Shown here piece by piece: positions 55,501 to 64,000 of a DNA stretch of 64,000 bases. The stretch is from Verrucomicrobiota bacterium (GTDB lineage Bacteria; Verrucomicrobiota; Verrucomicrobiia; Limisphaerales; JADJPG01). The position numbers and the translations under genes are program-made. The stretch covers positions 17,872-81,871 of the forward strand of contig JADJPG010000031.1 of assembly GCA_016713365.1 (NCBI GenBank), read 5' to 3'. Position 1 is the stretch's first letter, and the number at the start of each line of letters is the position of its first letter. The notes under the pieces were generated by a model. That model saw only the letters and a list, made by a program, of their open reading frames with translations, was not told where the DNA came from and ran no database searches.

Positions 55501-55938
55501 GACATCCATTTCACCATGCTCCGCGACGGCGTCTGGCAGAAACCGACGACAGTCGCGTTCACCGATGACGCGGACGAACTCTTCGATGCGCGCGTGGAGG
55601 ACGAAACCCGTCTGCGTCTCGCCACTGCATCCACGGCATTCGCGCCGGGGTTCGAGACGCTCGCCAGCACGTCGCAACTCAGCGCGGGCATCTCCACTCT
55701 CGGCCCTCGGGAAGGATCCATCGTGTCCGCCAATCACGAGGGCACTCACGTCACCCTCTCGCTGTTGGGCGAAGGCCAAACGCAATATGTGCTTCAAGGA
55801 ACTCCGTCACTGACGAATGCCGCTCCCTGGAAGGACGTCGCCACCGTCACCACGCAGACTGATGGTCGGTTGCGGGTTCAGGAGTATCCTCCCGCCGACA
55901 CGGCGGAATACTTCTACCGTCTCAAACGCATCGATTAG
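52580..55938 (+). pseudogene. Large secreted protein with a frameshift
   Basis: From ATG 52580 a signal peptide (MKRAFSLFGLLLITTLVKA) leads into a Cys-containing N-terminal region of about 350 residues ending FIYGGETTTLSGNTVMF. The frame then runs to a stop at 53755, while another frame continues without break as FDTDKDDDKIRITPKANEV to 55938. Restoring one C at 53639-53641 (TTCCATTC to TTCCCATTC) yields one 1119-residue protein. The second half holds beta-repeat segments such as LAAGNRAVAAWSE and HEASILHRVWDGSSWS, similar to WD/FG-GAP-style propellers, and the end closes YFYRLKRID like other secreted proteins here. I cannot name a function. Confidence 0.7.
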
Positions 55939-56015
55939 TTGACCAGCCAGCAGGAGAACGAAAACGGGTTGCGCTGGATTGCATTTCCGGGCTCGACCGG
56001 TTTTCCTCTTCTCCC

Positions 56016-57296
56016 ATGCACCCCTGCAATCGCCGCCAATTCATTCGTGCCGGCACAACCCTGGCCGCACTGGTCGCTCTGGATCTGAAGAGTGCGGACC
56101 TCGCGATCCGACCGGGGATCGACGCGAAAATTCGCGGCCTGATGTTGGGCACCGCCCTCGGCGACGCGTTCGGCGGGCCCGTGGAATTCCAGCCGCGCGA
56201 CGACGTCCAGCGCCTCTCGAATCCGCCCAAGCTCTGGCGCGACGATGAAATTCTCGATCCCGCGGCGCGGGATGCGACAATTGCGCGGCTTCTGTTGAGA
56301 GCGTATCGCGACCTGCGACCGGAACCAGAATCCTACGGCCAATGGAATCATCATTCCGAGGCCGGCACGATTACCGACGACACGCGACACAAGCTCATCC
56401 TCCTGCACGCACTCCGGCGCGCTGAAACGTCCGGCCGCTGGCCGATAAGCGAGAAGGATTTCGCCCAGGCTTATCTCGACTGGCCGAAGACTCCCGCCGT
56501 CACCGCATCGGCGGGCTACGTCGCGCTCGCAGCGGATTGGCTGGAGGAATACGAGTACGCAGCACGCTGGATCGTCGGTGAACGCCATCTGGTCACCGCC
56601 CGGCCACCCGAACGGCTCTGGGGTGGAATTCCCACGTGCGCTGGTCAGATGGCCATGCTTCCACTTGCCGCCCTCTTCGCCGGCAAGCCGGAAAGCGCCT
56701 ATCGCGCCGCATACTCCCTCGCATTCATCGACAACAGCTGGGCTAGGGACATGATTGCCTCGCTCGTTGCCGGATTGGCAGTCACGCTGGTAACCGAGCC
56801 GGATCCGAAATCCCCGCGTCGAGCGTGGAACTCCATCCTTCATGCCGTGCGAACCACGGACCCCTTCGGCTACGGCTCGATTCGATGGACCTCGCGCTCC
56901 GTCACGCGCTGGCTCGGCGTTGCAGAGACCATGGCGCGCGACGCGAACCACCGTCCGGCGCGGCTCTTCGCCGCGCTGGAAAAGGAATTCGAATTCACCA
57001 CCAAATGGGAGGCTCAAGTCCCCTTCGTCGTCGTCTTCGCCTGCCTCGAACTCGCTGACTACGATCCGCTTGCCGCCCTGCAGCTCAGCATGGAATGGGG
57101 ACACGACACCGATTCCTACGCGCAACTGCTCGGAGCCTTCATCGGCGCGCTCCACGGTCCGGAACTGTTCAAGGCTTCCTGGCGCGAACGCGTCACCGCC
57201 AGGCTCAAAGCCGACCACCAGGTCGATCTGGAGGACGATTGTCGGCTGCTCTCGCGACTGCAGCGCCTGTCGTTAAAGCAACAGCTGATTCAGTAA
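56016..57296 (+). CDS. ADP-ribosylglycohydrolase family protein with Tat-type signal
   Basis: A 426-residue protein of the ADP-ribosylglycohydrolase fold. N-terminus NRRQFIRAGTTLAALVAL is a Tat-type signal. The metal-binding motifs are DTRH-type TDDT (GTITDDTRHKLILL), GLMLGTALGDAFGGPVEF at the start, and GHDTDSYAQLLGAFIGALHG near the end, where two Mg2+ ions are held in family members. ADP-ribosyl hydrolases usually work inside cells, so an exported form is unusual; it may cleave another glycosidic or acyl-ADP-ribose bond. It follows the large secreted protein by 77 bases on the same strand. Confidence 0.85.
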   Translation: MHPCNRRQFIRAGTTLAALVALDLKSADLAIRPGIDAKIRGLMLGTALGDAFGGPVEFQPRDDVQRLSNPPKLWRDDEILDPAARDATIARLLLRAYRDLRPEPESYGQWNHHSEAGTITDDTRHKLILLHALRRAETSGRWPISEKDFAQAYLDWPKTPAVTASAGYVALAADWLEEYEYAARWIVGERHLVTARPPERLWGGIPTCAGQMAMLPLAALFAGKPESAYRAAYSLAFIDNSWARDMIASLVAGLAVTLVTEPDPKSPRRAWNSILHAVRTTDPFGYGSIRWTSRSVTRWLGVAETMARDANHRPARLFAALEKEFEFTTKWEAQVPFVVVFACLELADYDPLAALQLSMEWGHDTDSYAQLLGAFIGALHGPELFKASWRERVTARLKADHQVDLEDDCRLLSRLQRLSLKQQLIQ

Positions 57297-57486
57297 TATA
57301 ACTCCTCGAAAGACGGCGGAAGGCCGGCGAGACGATCCGCTCTCCTCGACCAAAGCATCTCCTTCGGGCCTGGCTCGCGCTCCATCCAGCGTCCGGGAGT
57401 CAATCAACGTCCACATCCCGCCAAGCCGCGTGGAGCGCAGCCAATCGATCGCTCTTCAATTTGATTCAGTATCAATCCATACCGTT

Positions 57487-58513
57487 ATGAAAACTCGACT
57501 GCTGAAACAACTCGCGGTGGTTTGTTCCGTCGCCTGCACAAGCTCACTGTCCACCTTTGCCAACACCACACCAAAGCCGGAAGAACTGCGCCAGCGCTGT
57601 GTTCCCGCCCTGTCCCCGCTGCCGGCGGCAATGCCCGGTGCCGAGAAGGACACCCCGGCGCTCGTGAATCTCGGTAAGACGCTGTTCTTCGATGTGCGGC
57701 TCTCGGCGAACAACTCGCAATCGTGCAACTCCTGCCATGCCGTCGATAAGGGCCGCGGTGGCGTGGATAACGAACCGACTTCGCCCGGCGCCTACGGCAA
57801 ACGCGGTGGCCGCAATTCGCCGACAGTGCTCAACGCCGGATTGCATTCCTCGCAGTTCTGGGACGGTCGCGCAGCCGATCTCTCTGCACAGGCCAAGGGA
57901 CCAATCTTAAATCCCATCGAGATGGCGATGCCGAACGAACAGGCCGTCGTGGACAAGCTCAGCGCCATTCCCGATTACCAGAAGTCATTCGCCAAGGCGT
58001 TTCCCGGCGACGCGAAACCTCTCACCTACGACAACATCGCGCGCGCCATCGCGGCCTTCGAGCGCACGCTAATCACGCGAGATCGCTTCGATGATTTCTT
58101 GAAAGGCCAGAACGCGGCGCTGTCCACCGACGAGCTAAAGGGCCTCGACCTTTTCGTGACCATCGGCTGTACCGCGTGTCACAACGGACCGACGGTCGGC
58201 GGCAATTCGTATCAGAAGCGCGGGCTGATTCATCCGCCGAAGATCGAAGATGTCGGTCGCTTCGCGGTCACGAAGGACGATGACGACAAGTTCAAGTTCA
58301 AGGTGCCAAGCCTGCGGAACATCTCGCTCACTGCGCCGTACTTCCACGACGGCAGCCGCGGAAAACTTGAAGAAGCCGTGAAGGACATGGCGTGGGAACA
58401 AGCTCGACCGCAAGCTGTCAGACGACGAAGTGAAATCGCTGACGACCTTCCTGAATGCGCTCGCAGACAAGGAACGCGCCTCGTCGGCAACCAAGCCGCG
58501 CGCGAGCCGCTGA
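57487..58513 (+). pseudogene. Di-haem cytochrome c peroxidase, frameshifted near the C-terminus
   Basis: A periplasmic MauG/CcpA-type peroxidase. Signal peptide 1-25; haem motif 1 CNSCH (Cys80, His84) and haem motif 2 CTACH (Cys228, His232); GRNSPTVLNAGLHSSQFWDG and FKVPSLRNISLTAPYFHDGS are family blocks. After EAVKDMAWEQ the frame is lost near 58398 through an extra A (CAAGCTC for CAGCTC). The next frame continues LDRKLSDDEVKSLTTFLNAL and ends at 58513, giving the normal length of 341. The longer out-of-frame ORF to 58692 is an artefact of this. Reduces H2O2 with electrons from cytochromes. Confidence 0.85.
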
Positions 58514-58533
58514 GAAAGAGAGGTAGAAGCTCT

Positions 58534-59249
58534 TTAAGCCATCGTGGCGTTCGCGTCCCGATGGCTGTGACGGGCTTGACGGATGCTCGCGGCGCTATCG
58601 CGATTCTTGATTGGCGCTACGCGCCGCCAGAGGTCCGCGTGGAGCAAACCAAAGTTAAAGTATTCGCGGCGTTGCAAAGCGAATCCAACTGACTGTAATC
58701 CATCGTCCGGCGATGAAATACGACGCGCTGAGATGTCCGTTGCCACGCGAAAAAATCCGTAAGCGAGCGCCAGAACAATCTGCGCGCGGATTCGACGCCA
58801 GCCGTCCCTCGGCACCTGAAAATCACTCACCAGCCAAGCCGACGACGGTGCTGAGGCAGCGCCGAGTTTATTGATCACCCACTCCAGCTCGACCGGCGCA
58901 AAGCAATCGAGGAAAAGTTCGTCACCACCAAGTCATATGCACCAGTCGGAGCGGGCCATGTCCGCAGATCTGCCTCAATGAATTCCACCGCGGCTTTATC
59001 GTTCTGCTGCCGCCAGCGCTTTCGCGCTTGTTCGATCATTCTCGAACTCGAATCGATTACGGTGAACGCGCATCCCGGCCACGTCTTCACGCACGCCTCG
59101 AGCATCCGCCCTGGCCCTTCACCGACCAGCAAGGCTCGACGCGGTGGCGCTATTTCGCTCATCCATCGCGTGCGGCAATGCTGCAAAAGCTCACCGGCCA
59201 GCAACGCTTCCATCCAGCGATAATGGGGAGCCAGCCAATCAAAGCTCAT
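58534..59249 (-). pseudogene. SAM-dependent methyltransferase, frameshifted
   Basis: From ATG 59249 (MSFDWLAPHYRWMEALLAGE) a class I methyltransferase begins, with motif I LLVGEGPGRMLEACV and VIDSSSRMIEQARKR. After YDLVVTNF the frame is lost; restoring one T in a four-T run at about 58917 continues FLDCFAPVELEWVINKLGAA and WLVSDFQVPRDGW to 58534. The joined protein is about 238 residues. The ATG overlaps the upstream membrane-protein gene by 11 bases, so they are coupled. Substrate unknown. Confidence 0.75.
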
Positions 59250-59625
59250 GAAGAACCCTTGGACGCGATTCCTGTCGACACCACCAGAACCACGTGAGTA
59301 ATCCGCCTATTACATAAGCCACAACGTCCCTCCAATCGCCCGTCGCCGGCATCAGTCGCGGACCAATCACCTCGCAGACGATCGACCAGACGGCGAGGTG
59401 GAGCGCGACCTCACCCAGATCAGGAAAACGATCGTGCGCGCGCAACCCGAGTCGGCGCTGCACCCACAACACCAGCGGCAGCGCGCACGGGATCAGCAAC
59501 AGATCGTTGAACTGTCCGTGCAGGAGTTTCGAATGCAGGTGCGGCTTGAACCCCCAGCGATTCATCGCGTAAAGGCAGGAGCAGGCGAGGAACAACGGAT
59601 CGCGCCAGTAGCCGAAACGATTCAC
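59239..59625 (-). CDS. Small polytopic membrane protein
   Basis: A 128-residue membrane protein with about four hydrophobic segments: RDPLFLACSCLYAMNRW, NDLLLIPCALPLVLWVQRRL, VALHLAVWSIVCEVIGP and WRDVVAYVIGGLLTWFWW. I chose GTG 59625 because it overlaps the stop of the tiny upstream gene (GTGA) and its MNRFGYWRD start is the first good block; the longer frame to 59727 runs through that tiny gene. Similar proteins seem common in Verrucomicrobiota but I know no function. It overlaps the methyltransferase gene by 11 bases. Confidence 0.65.
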   Translation of the reverse strand: MNRFGYWRDPLFLACSCLYAMNRWGFKPHLHSKLLHGQFNDLLLIPCALPLVLWVQRRLGLRAHDRFPDLGEVALHLAVWSIVCEVIGPRLMPATGDWRDVVAYVIGGLLTWFWWCRQESRPRVLHEL

Positions 59626-59687
59626 AGGAGCGCGACGAGGATGAATCCGGAACCGATGGCGAGAACGATCTTTAGAATGACCAGCAT
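59622..59687 (-). CDS. 21-residue hydrophobic mini-protein
   Basis: ATG at 59687 opens MLVILKIVLAIGSGFILVAL and ends TGA at 59622-59624, overlapping the GTG start of the next gene (GTGA). The product would be one membrane helix with a single charged residue (Lys6). The arrangement hints at real translation, but no Shine-Dalgarno sequence is clear and evidence is slight. Confidence 0.4.
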   Translation of the reverse strand: MLVILKIVLAIGSGFILVALL

Positions 59688-59853
59688 GGCGGGACGTTAC
59701 CGCGCCCGCCGGGAGGCACAAATCCATTCTTCAGCGAGAGAACCTCATCGCGCCTTCGACAAAAAAGACCGCCGCGCTCCACCAGCGGCGTGTTGACGCC
59801 CAAGGGCGGGCTCCTCAAATTGGCGCCCGAACTTTTCGGCACAACCAGACTCC

Positions 59854-61098
59854 ATGACATCTTCACTCTTCGGCGTTCTCATCGCCGGTTCGTCGCTGCT
59901 GTTGCTGGCGAGCGGCTGCGGAACGCTCCATCCGCGATCACCTTTGCCGGCGGAACACGCCAGCCTCGCGACGCCCCGCGGCTACTCGAACATTCGCGAC
60001 TGGGGCGATCATTACAGCCCCGTGCTGCAACAAAGCGTGGAAACAGCCTTGAAGGCCGAGGCCGCGCCGGACAATCCCTTAGGGCAGACGCCGATTCAGT
60101 ATCTCGCGCTGTCGGGTGGCGGAATGAACGGCGCGTTCGGCGCCGGGTTTCTCTGCGGCTGGTCGGCGCAAGGTTCACGGCCGACGTTTGATTTCGTCAC
60201 CGGCATCAGCGCGGGCGCGTTGCTCGCGCCGTTCGCCTATCTCGGCACCAACTACGATTCGGCACTGCGCGACATCTACGCGGACCTGAAGCCCAGTGAT
60301 CTTTTCCAGCGCAAAGGTCTGCTGCGGATTCTCCGCGATGATTCCATCTTCGATACCGCACCGCTGCGCCGGATTCTCGAAAAGCATGTGACCACGAATT
60401 TCCTCGCCGCCGTGGCGCGCGAACATGCCTTGGGACGCCGCCTCTGGATCGGCACAGCGAATCTCGACGCACGACGCCCGGTGATTTGGGACATGGGCGC
60501 GATCGCCTCCAGCGGACGACCTGATGCACCCGAGCTTTTCCGGCGGGTGATGCTGGCGTCGTCGGCTGTGCCCGGGGCGTTTCCGCCGGTGTATTTCAGC
60601 GTGGAGGCAAACGGTAAAACCTACGACGAACTGCACGTCGACGGCGGCATCAGCCGGCAAGCCTTTGCCTACGGCCCGGTGCTGCACCTCGACGAGATTC
60701 GCCGTCAGCTCGACGAGCAACATCGCAAACGTCCCGCCGAGCTCTTCATCATTCGCAATGGCGACCTCGGCACGCACTACGCCGCCGTGAAACCGAAGGC
60801 GCTTCCCATCCTCCTCAATTCCCTGACCGCGCTCACGCATCACCAGGCCGAAGGCGATTTCTACCGCATGTATGTTTACGCCGGCCGCGACAGGTGTGAT
60901 TACAATCTCACCGGCATTCCGGCGGCGTACCAGCATCAATCCACGAAACAATTCGACAGCGGCGAGATGAAACGACTTTTCTCGCTTGGCGAACAAATGG
61001 GCAACGTCGGCAATTGCTGGATTCATTCGCCGTGGGAGGATCTCAATTTCAAGCTGCCCGCCGGGTTCGCTGCGCCAGCCTCGTCTTCCGCGAAATGA
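59854..61098 (+). CDS. Patatin-like phospholipase, lipoprotein
   Basis: A 414-residue patatin-fold hydrolase with a lipoprotein signal (LLLLASGCGT, Cys22). Motifs: oxyanion ALSGGGMNGAFGAGF, nucleophile elbow FVTGISAGALLAP (Ser119), and the catalytic Asp in HVDGGISRQAF (near residue 265). These form the Ser-Asp dyad of patatins, which cleave acyl chains from lipids. Being lipid-anchored, it would work at a membrane surface. It lies 27 bases before the MscS gene on the same strand. Confidence 0.9.
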   Translation: MTSSLFGVLIAGSSLLLLASGCGTLHPRSPLPAEHASLATPRGYSNIRDWGDHYSPVLQQSVETALKAEAAPDNPLGQTPIQYLALSGGGMNGAFGAGFLCGWSAQGSRPTFDFVTGISAGALLAPFAYLGTNYDSALRDIYADLKPSDLFQRKGLLRILRDDSIFDTAPLRRILEKHVTTNFLAAVAREHALGRRLWIGTANLDARRPVIWDMGAIASSGRPDAPELFRRVMLASSAVPGAFPPVYFSVEANGKTYDELHVDGGISRQAFAYGPVLHLDEIRRQLDEQHRKRPAELFIIRNGDLGTHYAAVKPKALPILLNSLTALTHHQAEGDFYRMYVYAGRDRCDYNLTGIPAAYQHQSTKQFDSGEMKRLFSLGEQMGNVGNCWIHSPWEDLNFKLPAGFAAPASSSAK

Positions 61099-61125
61099 TC
61101 CGTTCGATTCAACAGCGTTGAAGCC

Positions 61126-62754
61126 ATGAAAGGTCATCCCTCCTCCGAACGCGGCCGCCGCAAGTTGTCGTGGGCGCTGTTACTCCTCGCCCACTTCCTT
61201 TGCTGTTCCGCCGTCGCGCAAGTCAGCACGAATACCACCGACCCAGGTGTCACGCTGAAAATTCTCAATCGCGAGGTGATGCACTTTCGCGCGAATCTCG
61301 GCAGCTACTCGCCCGAGCAACGCGCCGCAGCCGCTGAAGTTCGCATCGCCAAAGCTGACCTAAATGCCACCGGAGCCCGGGCGGATTTCATCACTGGCGA
61401 CGGCAATGTGGAGATCCGTGTGCGCGGCCAGGCGGTGTTCTTCATCCTGCCGAAGGACATCAACGAACTTGAAGGCGAGACTCTTGATTCGGTCGCACGA
61501 CAAACCGTGGCGCGTCTTGATCTCGCCATCGCCGAGCTCGAAGAATTTCGCGATCGCCAGAGCCTTCTCGGCTCGTTGCTAAAGGGCGTTCTTGCCACGG
61601 CAGCGCTCCTCGCGTTCATCTGGTTCCTGGCGCGCAATCGCAGCTGGGCGGAGAACCGGCTCATTCGTCTGACCGCTGACAAGGCCGACCAAATCAAGTC
61701 CCACACCTTGCGCGTGGTCGGTCTGCAAAACCTCGTCGCTGTGCTGCGCGGCACGATGACAACCGTCTTCTGGGCCGCGACCTCCATCGCCACGTTCTGG
61801 TGGCTGGAAACCATGCTGCGACTGTTCCCGCAGACGCGGCCCTACGGTGAACAACTGGAGACGAGCTTCCTCAAAGCTCTCGCGAAGTTCGGCCAGAGCG
61901 CTGTTCACGCGCTACCCAATCTCGGAATCGTTTTCCTCGTCTTCATCCTGGCGCGCTTCGCGAGCACGGCAGTGCGCCGCTTCTTCGCCGCCGTTGCGCG
62001 CGGGAACATCCACTCCCGCTTCTTCGATCCCACTACCGCGCCGATCGCCCAGCGCCTCTCCGTGATCATGATCTGGATCACCGCGGTCATCGTCGCATTC
62101 CCCTACATTCCCGGCAGCCAGACGCCCGCCTTCCGCGGCATCAGCGTGCTGGCCGGCCTGATGATTTCACTCGGCTCGGGCAACCTCATTTCGCAACTCG
62201 TGGGCGGGCTAGTCATGGTTTACAACCGCACCTGCCGGCCGGGCGACTTCGTGCGCATCGGCGAATTCGAAGGCACCATCGCGTCCGTCGGGTTCTTCTC
62301 CTCGCGGCTCGTCACCGGTCGCAACGAGGAAATCGTGTTGCCGAACAGCCAGATTTCCAGCAGCGCGCTGATCAATTACACGCGGCTCAACGAAACGGAA
62401 GGCGTCCTCGTGCCGGCCACCGTCACGATCGGTTACAGCACACCCTGGCGCCAGGTTCACGCCATGCTCCTCGAAGCCGCGCGCCGGACCACCGGCACGA
62501 AAACCCGGCCCGAACCGGTCGTCCTGCAAAAGCAGCTCTCGGATTTCTACGTGGAATACGAACTCCGCGTCGCGCTGGAGAACCCTTCACAACGACAGGG
62601 CGTGCTCTCCCGGCTTCACGCCCACATCCAGGATGTCTTCAACGAATGCAGCGTGCAGATCATGTCGCCGCACTACGAAGCCGACCCCGCGCAACCTGTC
62701 GTCGTGCCGAAGACAAAGTGGCACGAACCGCCGGCATCGCCGACAGCCTCGTGA
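61126..62754 (+). CDS. Mechanosensitive channel, MscS family
   Basis: A 542-residue protein. A signal or membrane helix at 1-30, a region of about 130 residues outside the membrane (SYSPEQRAAAAEVRIAKADL and RQTVARLDLAIAELEEFRD), then several membrane helices (140-340) and the MscS core: GLMISLGSGNLISQLVGGLVM (the pore-lining helix with Gly-rich faces) followed by the beta domain NRTCRPGDFVRIGEFEGTIASVG, RNEEIVLPNSQI. It opens under membrane tension to release solutes on hypo-osmotic shock. It is longer than E. coli MscS and closer to MscK/YnaI-type large members. Confidence 0.9.
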   Translation: MKGHPSSERGRRKLSWALLLLAHFLCCSAVAQVSTNTTDPGVTLKILNREVMHFRANLGSYSPEQRAAAAEVRIAKADLNATGARADFITGDGNVEIRVRGQAVFFILPKDINELEGETLDSVARQTVARLDLAIAELEEFRDRQSLLGSLLKGVLATAALLAFIWFLARNRSWAENRLIRLTADKADQIKSHTLRVVGLQNLVAVLRGTMTTVFWAATSIATFWWLETMLRLFPQTRPYGEQLETSFLKALAKFGQSAVHALPNLGIVFLVFILARFASTAVRRFFAAVARGNIHSRFFDPTTAPIAQRLSVIMIWITAVIVAFPYIPGSQTPAFRGISVLAGLMISLGSGNLISQLVGGLVMVYNRTCRPGDFVRIGEFEGTIASVGFFSSRLVTGRNEEIVLPNSQISSSALINYTRLNETEGVLVPATVTIGYSTPWRQVHAMLLEAARRTTGTKTRPEPVVLQKQLSDFYVEYELRVALENPSQRQGVLSRLHAHIQDVFNECSVQIMSPHYEADPAQPVVVPKTKWHEPPASPTAS

Positions 62755-62848
62755 TGCTCGCGCTCACCCGAGCGTGAACACGATCAGCCCACGATAAGCG
62801 TCCACCTTTTGCATTGCCGACCCGTTGCGCGATTTCTAGCCTGCGCCC

Positions 62849-63871
62849 GTGAAAGCCACTTCCTTCCGCCAACTCCTGCAGCTTGCCGCGCTCGTTTGCC
62901 TCACCGTCGCCCACGCCGTCTCCGCGGCCACGCCGGAACAAACCGCTAAGATCGTCAGCGCCGCCAATGCGTTCCTCGACACGCTGGATAACGCCCAGCG
63001 CGGCAAGGTGAGTTTCGCCTTTGACGACGCGGCGCAGCGCAAGCGTTGGTCGAATCTGCCGGTGAACATGGCGGAGCGACGCGGACTGCGCATGGGAGAT
63101 TTGAAGCCGGGCCAGCGCGAAGCCGCCATGAAGTTGCTGGGCGCCACGCTGAGCAAGATGGGCTACGAGAAAGTCGTGAGCATCGTCGAGTCCGACGAGT
63201 TCTTGCGCAAACAAAGTCCAGCAGGCGCGCCGCCGTTTGGTCGCGATGAGTTCTTTCTTTCCTTCCTCGGCAAACCATCGGCCACCGAGCCGTGGCTGAT
63301 TCAGTTCGGCGGACATCATCTCGCGCTGAACATCACCATCGCCGGTGAGCATGGCGTCCTGACGCCGAGTTTGATCGCGGTGCAACCGGCCAAGTTCACG
63401 CTCGACGGCAAGGATTATCGCCCGATGGGTCGCGAGACGGACAAGGCGCTGGAGCTTGTCAAAGCCCTCAGCGATGCGCAGCGCAAGCAGGCGATTCTCG
63501 GCGCGCAGATGCGTGATCTCGTGCTCGGCCCCGGTCACGACGGCGAGACGATTCAGCCCGAGGGCGTCAAGACCTCCACGTTCAACGATGCGCAGCGTAA
63601 GTTGCTGCTGGAACTCGTCGCCGAATGGTCCGGCATCATTAACGACGCAGCCGCAGCCTCGAAGTTGAATGAGATCAAGGCCAACCTCGGCGACACATGG
63701 TTCGCCTGGAGCGGACCGCTCGAAGCCGGCAAGGGTTACTTCCGCATTCAAGGACCGACCGTCATCATCGAGTACGCCCCGCAACGGTTGGGTGGTGACG
63801 TCACCATGCACATCCACTCGATGTATCGCGATCCGTCGAACGACTACGGCCGCAAGCACACCGGGAAATGA
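62849..63871 (+). CDS. DUF3500-domain protein, secreted
   Basis: A 340-residue protein with a signal peptide (QLLQLAALVCLTVAHAVSA). Residues 40-330 match DUF3500 as I remember it: NAQRGKVSFAFDDAAQRKRW, RDEFFLSFLGKPS, FGGHHLALNITI and, near the end, WFAWSGPLEAGKGYFRIQG and NDYGRKH. The start codon is GTG at 62849. Its stop overlaps the start of the next gene (ATGA at 63868-63871), so the two are coupled. Function is unknown in this family. Confidence 0.85.
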   Translation: MKATSFRQLLQLAALVCLTVAHAVSAATPEQTAKIVSAANAFLDTLDNAQRGKVSFAFDDAAQRKRWSNLPVNMAERRGLRMGDLKPGQREAAMKLLGATLSKMGYEKVVSIVESDEFLRKQSPAGAPPFGRDEFFLSFLGKPSATEPWLIQFGGHHLALNITIAGEHGVLTPSLIAVQPAKFTLDGKDYRPMGRETDKALELVKALSDAQRKQAILGAQMRDLVLGPGHDGETIQPEGVKTSTFNDAQRKLLLELVAEWSGIINDAAAASKLNEIKANLGDTWFAWSGPLEAGKGYFRIQGPTVIIEYAPQRLGGDVTMHIHSMYRDPSNDYGRKHTGK

Positions 63872-64000
63872 ACGCGCGGCTGCTGGGCTGCCTGCTGTTC
63901 GCCACGGCCGTCACCGCGTCAGCGCATCGGCTGGATGAATACCTCCAGGCCACGCGAATCGCCGTGGCCACGAACCGCATCGAAATCTCAACTCGATCTC
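63868..64000 (+). CDS. Start of a secreted protein, cut by the window edge
   Basis: ATG at 63868 overlaps the DUF3500 stop (ATGA). The 44 visible codons give a signal peptide (MNARLLGCLLFATAVTASA) followed by HRLDEYLQATRIAVATNRI. I recall similar openings in proteins coupled to DUF3500 genes in Verrucomicrobiota, but no function. The rest lies beyond the window. Confidence 0.6.
   Translation, partial: MNARLLGCLLFATAVTASAHRLDEYLQATRIAVATNRIEISTRS

Noticed and set aside
1..64000. CRISPR arrays, rRNA, tRNA and complete insertion sequences
   Set aside because: I looked for regular repeats, cloverleaf-like arms and transposase motifs in the intergenic regions and saw none; a covariance-model scan would be decisive.

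Overview
The window comes from a GC-rich heterotrophic bacterium, most probably Verrucomicrobiota (Pedosphaera/Limisphaera-like). Pointers are the PVC-type dehydrogenase/HEAT/haem-binding protein at 48136-51120, very large secreted proteins built from lamin-tail, CotH, PA14, Ig-like and DGDG-repeat modules, several Tat-type signals of the RRxFL class, a PEP-hydrolase-like TIM barrel, and EF-P with a non-lysine loop tip. This placement is inference from protein content; the window holds no rRNA or tRNA.

Layout. 0-2 kb: hisC and, convergent, a PEP-hydrolase-like protein. 2.3-9.3 kb: one 2327-residue secreted mosaic protein. 9.4-13.2 kb: efp, then a leftward run of trpF, thymidine phosphorylase, a frameshifted beta-propeller-type gene and a LOG-family hydrolase. 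13.5-15.2 kb: a second CotH protein. 15.2-17.5 kb: decayed genes (unknown protein, pentapeptide-repeat protein, cold-shock-DUF1294 protein). 17.5-20 kb: fatty-acid genes fabG-acpP-fabF. 20-24 kb: P-type cation ATPase and a Tat-exported alpha/beta hydrolase with a frameshift. 24.2-27.9 kb: a small helical protein followed by a large STAND-type NTPase. 27.9-30 kb: a three-gene TPR/Rieske/coiled-coil cluster and a HAD phosphatase. 30-33 kb: korAB with a structured leader and a terminator. 33.1-35.8 kb: a possible small transcript, a hypothetical protein, an exported sugar-phosphate-isomerase-like protein and a ROK kinase. 35.9-42.2 kb: two ABC exporters flanking a subtilisin-like protease. 42.2-47 kb: an orphan chemoreceptor, a thioredoxin-like protein, and the pgk-tpiA-secG operon. 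47-64 kb: a serine hydrolase split by an amber codon, the PVC dehydrogenase/cytochrome protein, galactose mutarotase, a frameshifted large secreted protein, an exported ADP-ribosylglycohydrolase, a di-haem peroxidase, a coupled mini-protein/membrane protein/methyltransferase cluster, a patatin lipoprotein, an MscS channel, DUF3500, and the start of a further gene.

Two points connect genes. The two ABC exporters carry complementary defects typical of heterodimeric exporters: the first has a degenerate catalytic site and the second has a deviant signature motif, so they probably form one transporter although a protease gene lies between them. Second, the giant CotH protein and the subtilisin end in the same module (DGDG repeats plus a small beta domain closing in FYRxVTP), with a partial match in the large secreted protein at 52.6-55.9 kb, which suggests a common export or anchoring route.

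At least six otherwise well conserved genes are broken by one-base changes, mostly in short homopolymer runs, and one by an in-frame TAG. Either the assembly has residual indel errors or these genes are decaying; the 15-17 kb cluster is much denser in lesions than the rest. The best candidate for an undescribed system is the small-protein/STAND NTPase pair at 24.2-27.9 kb.
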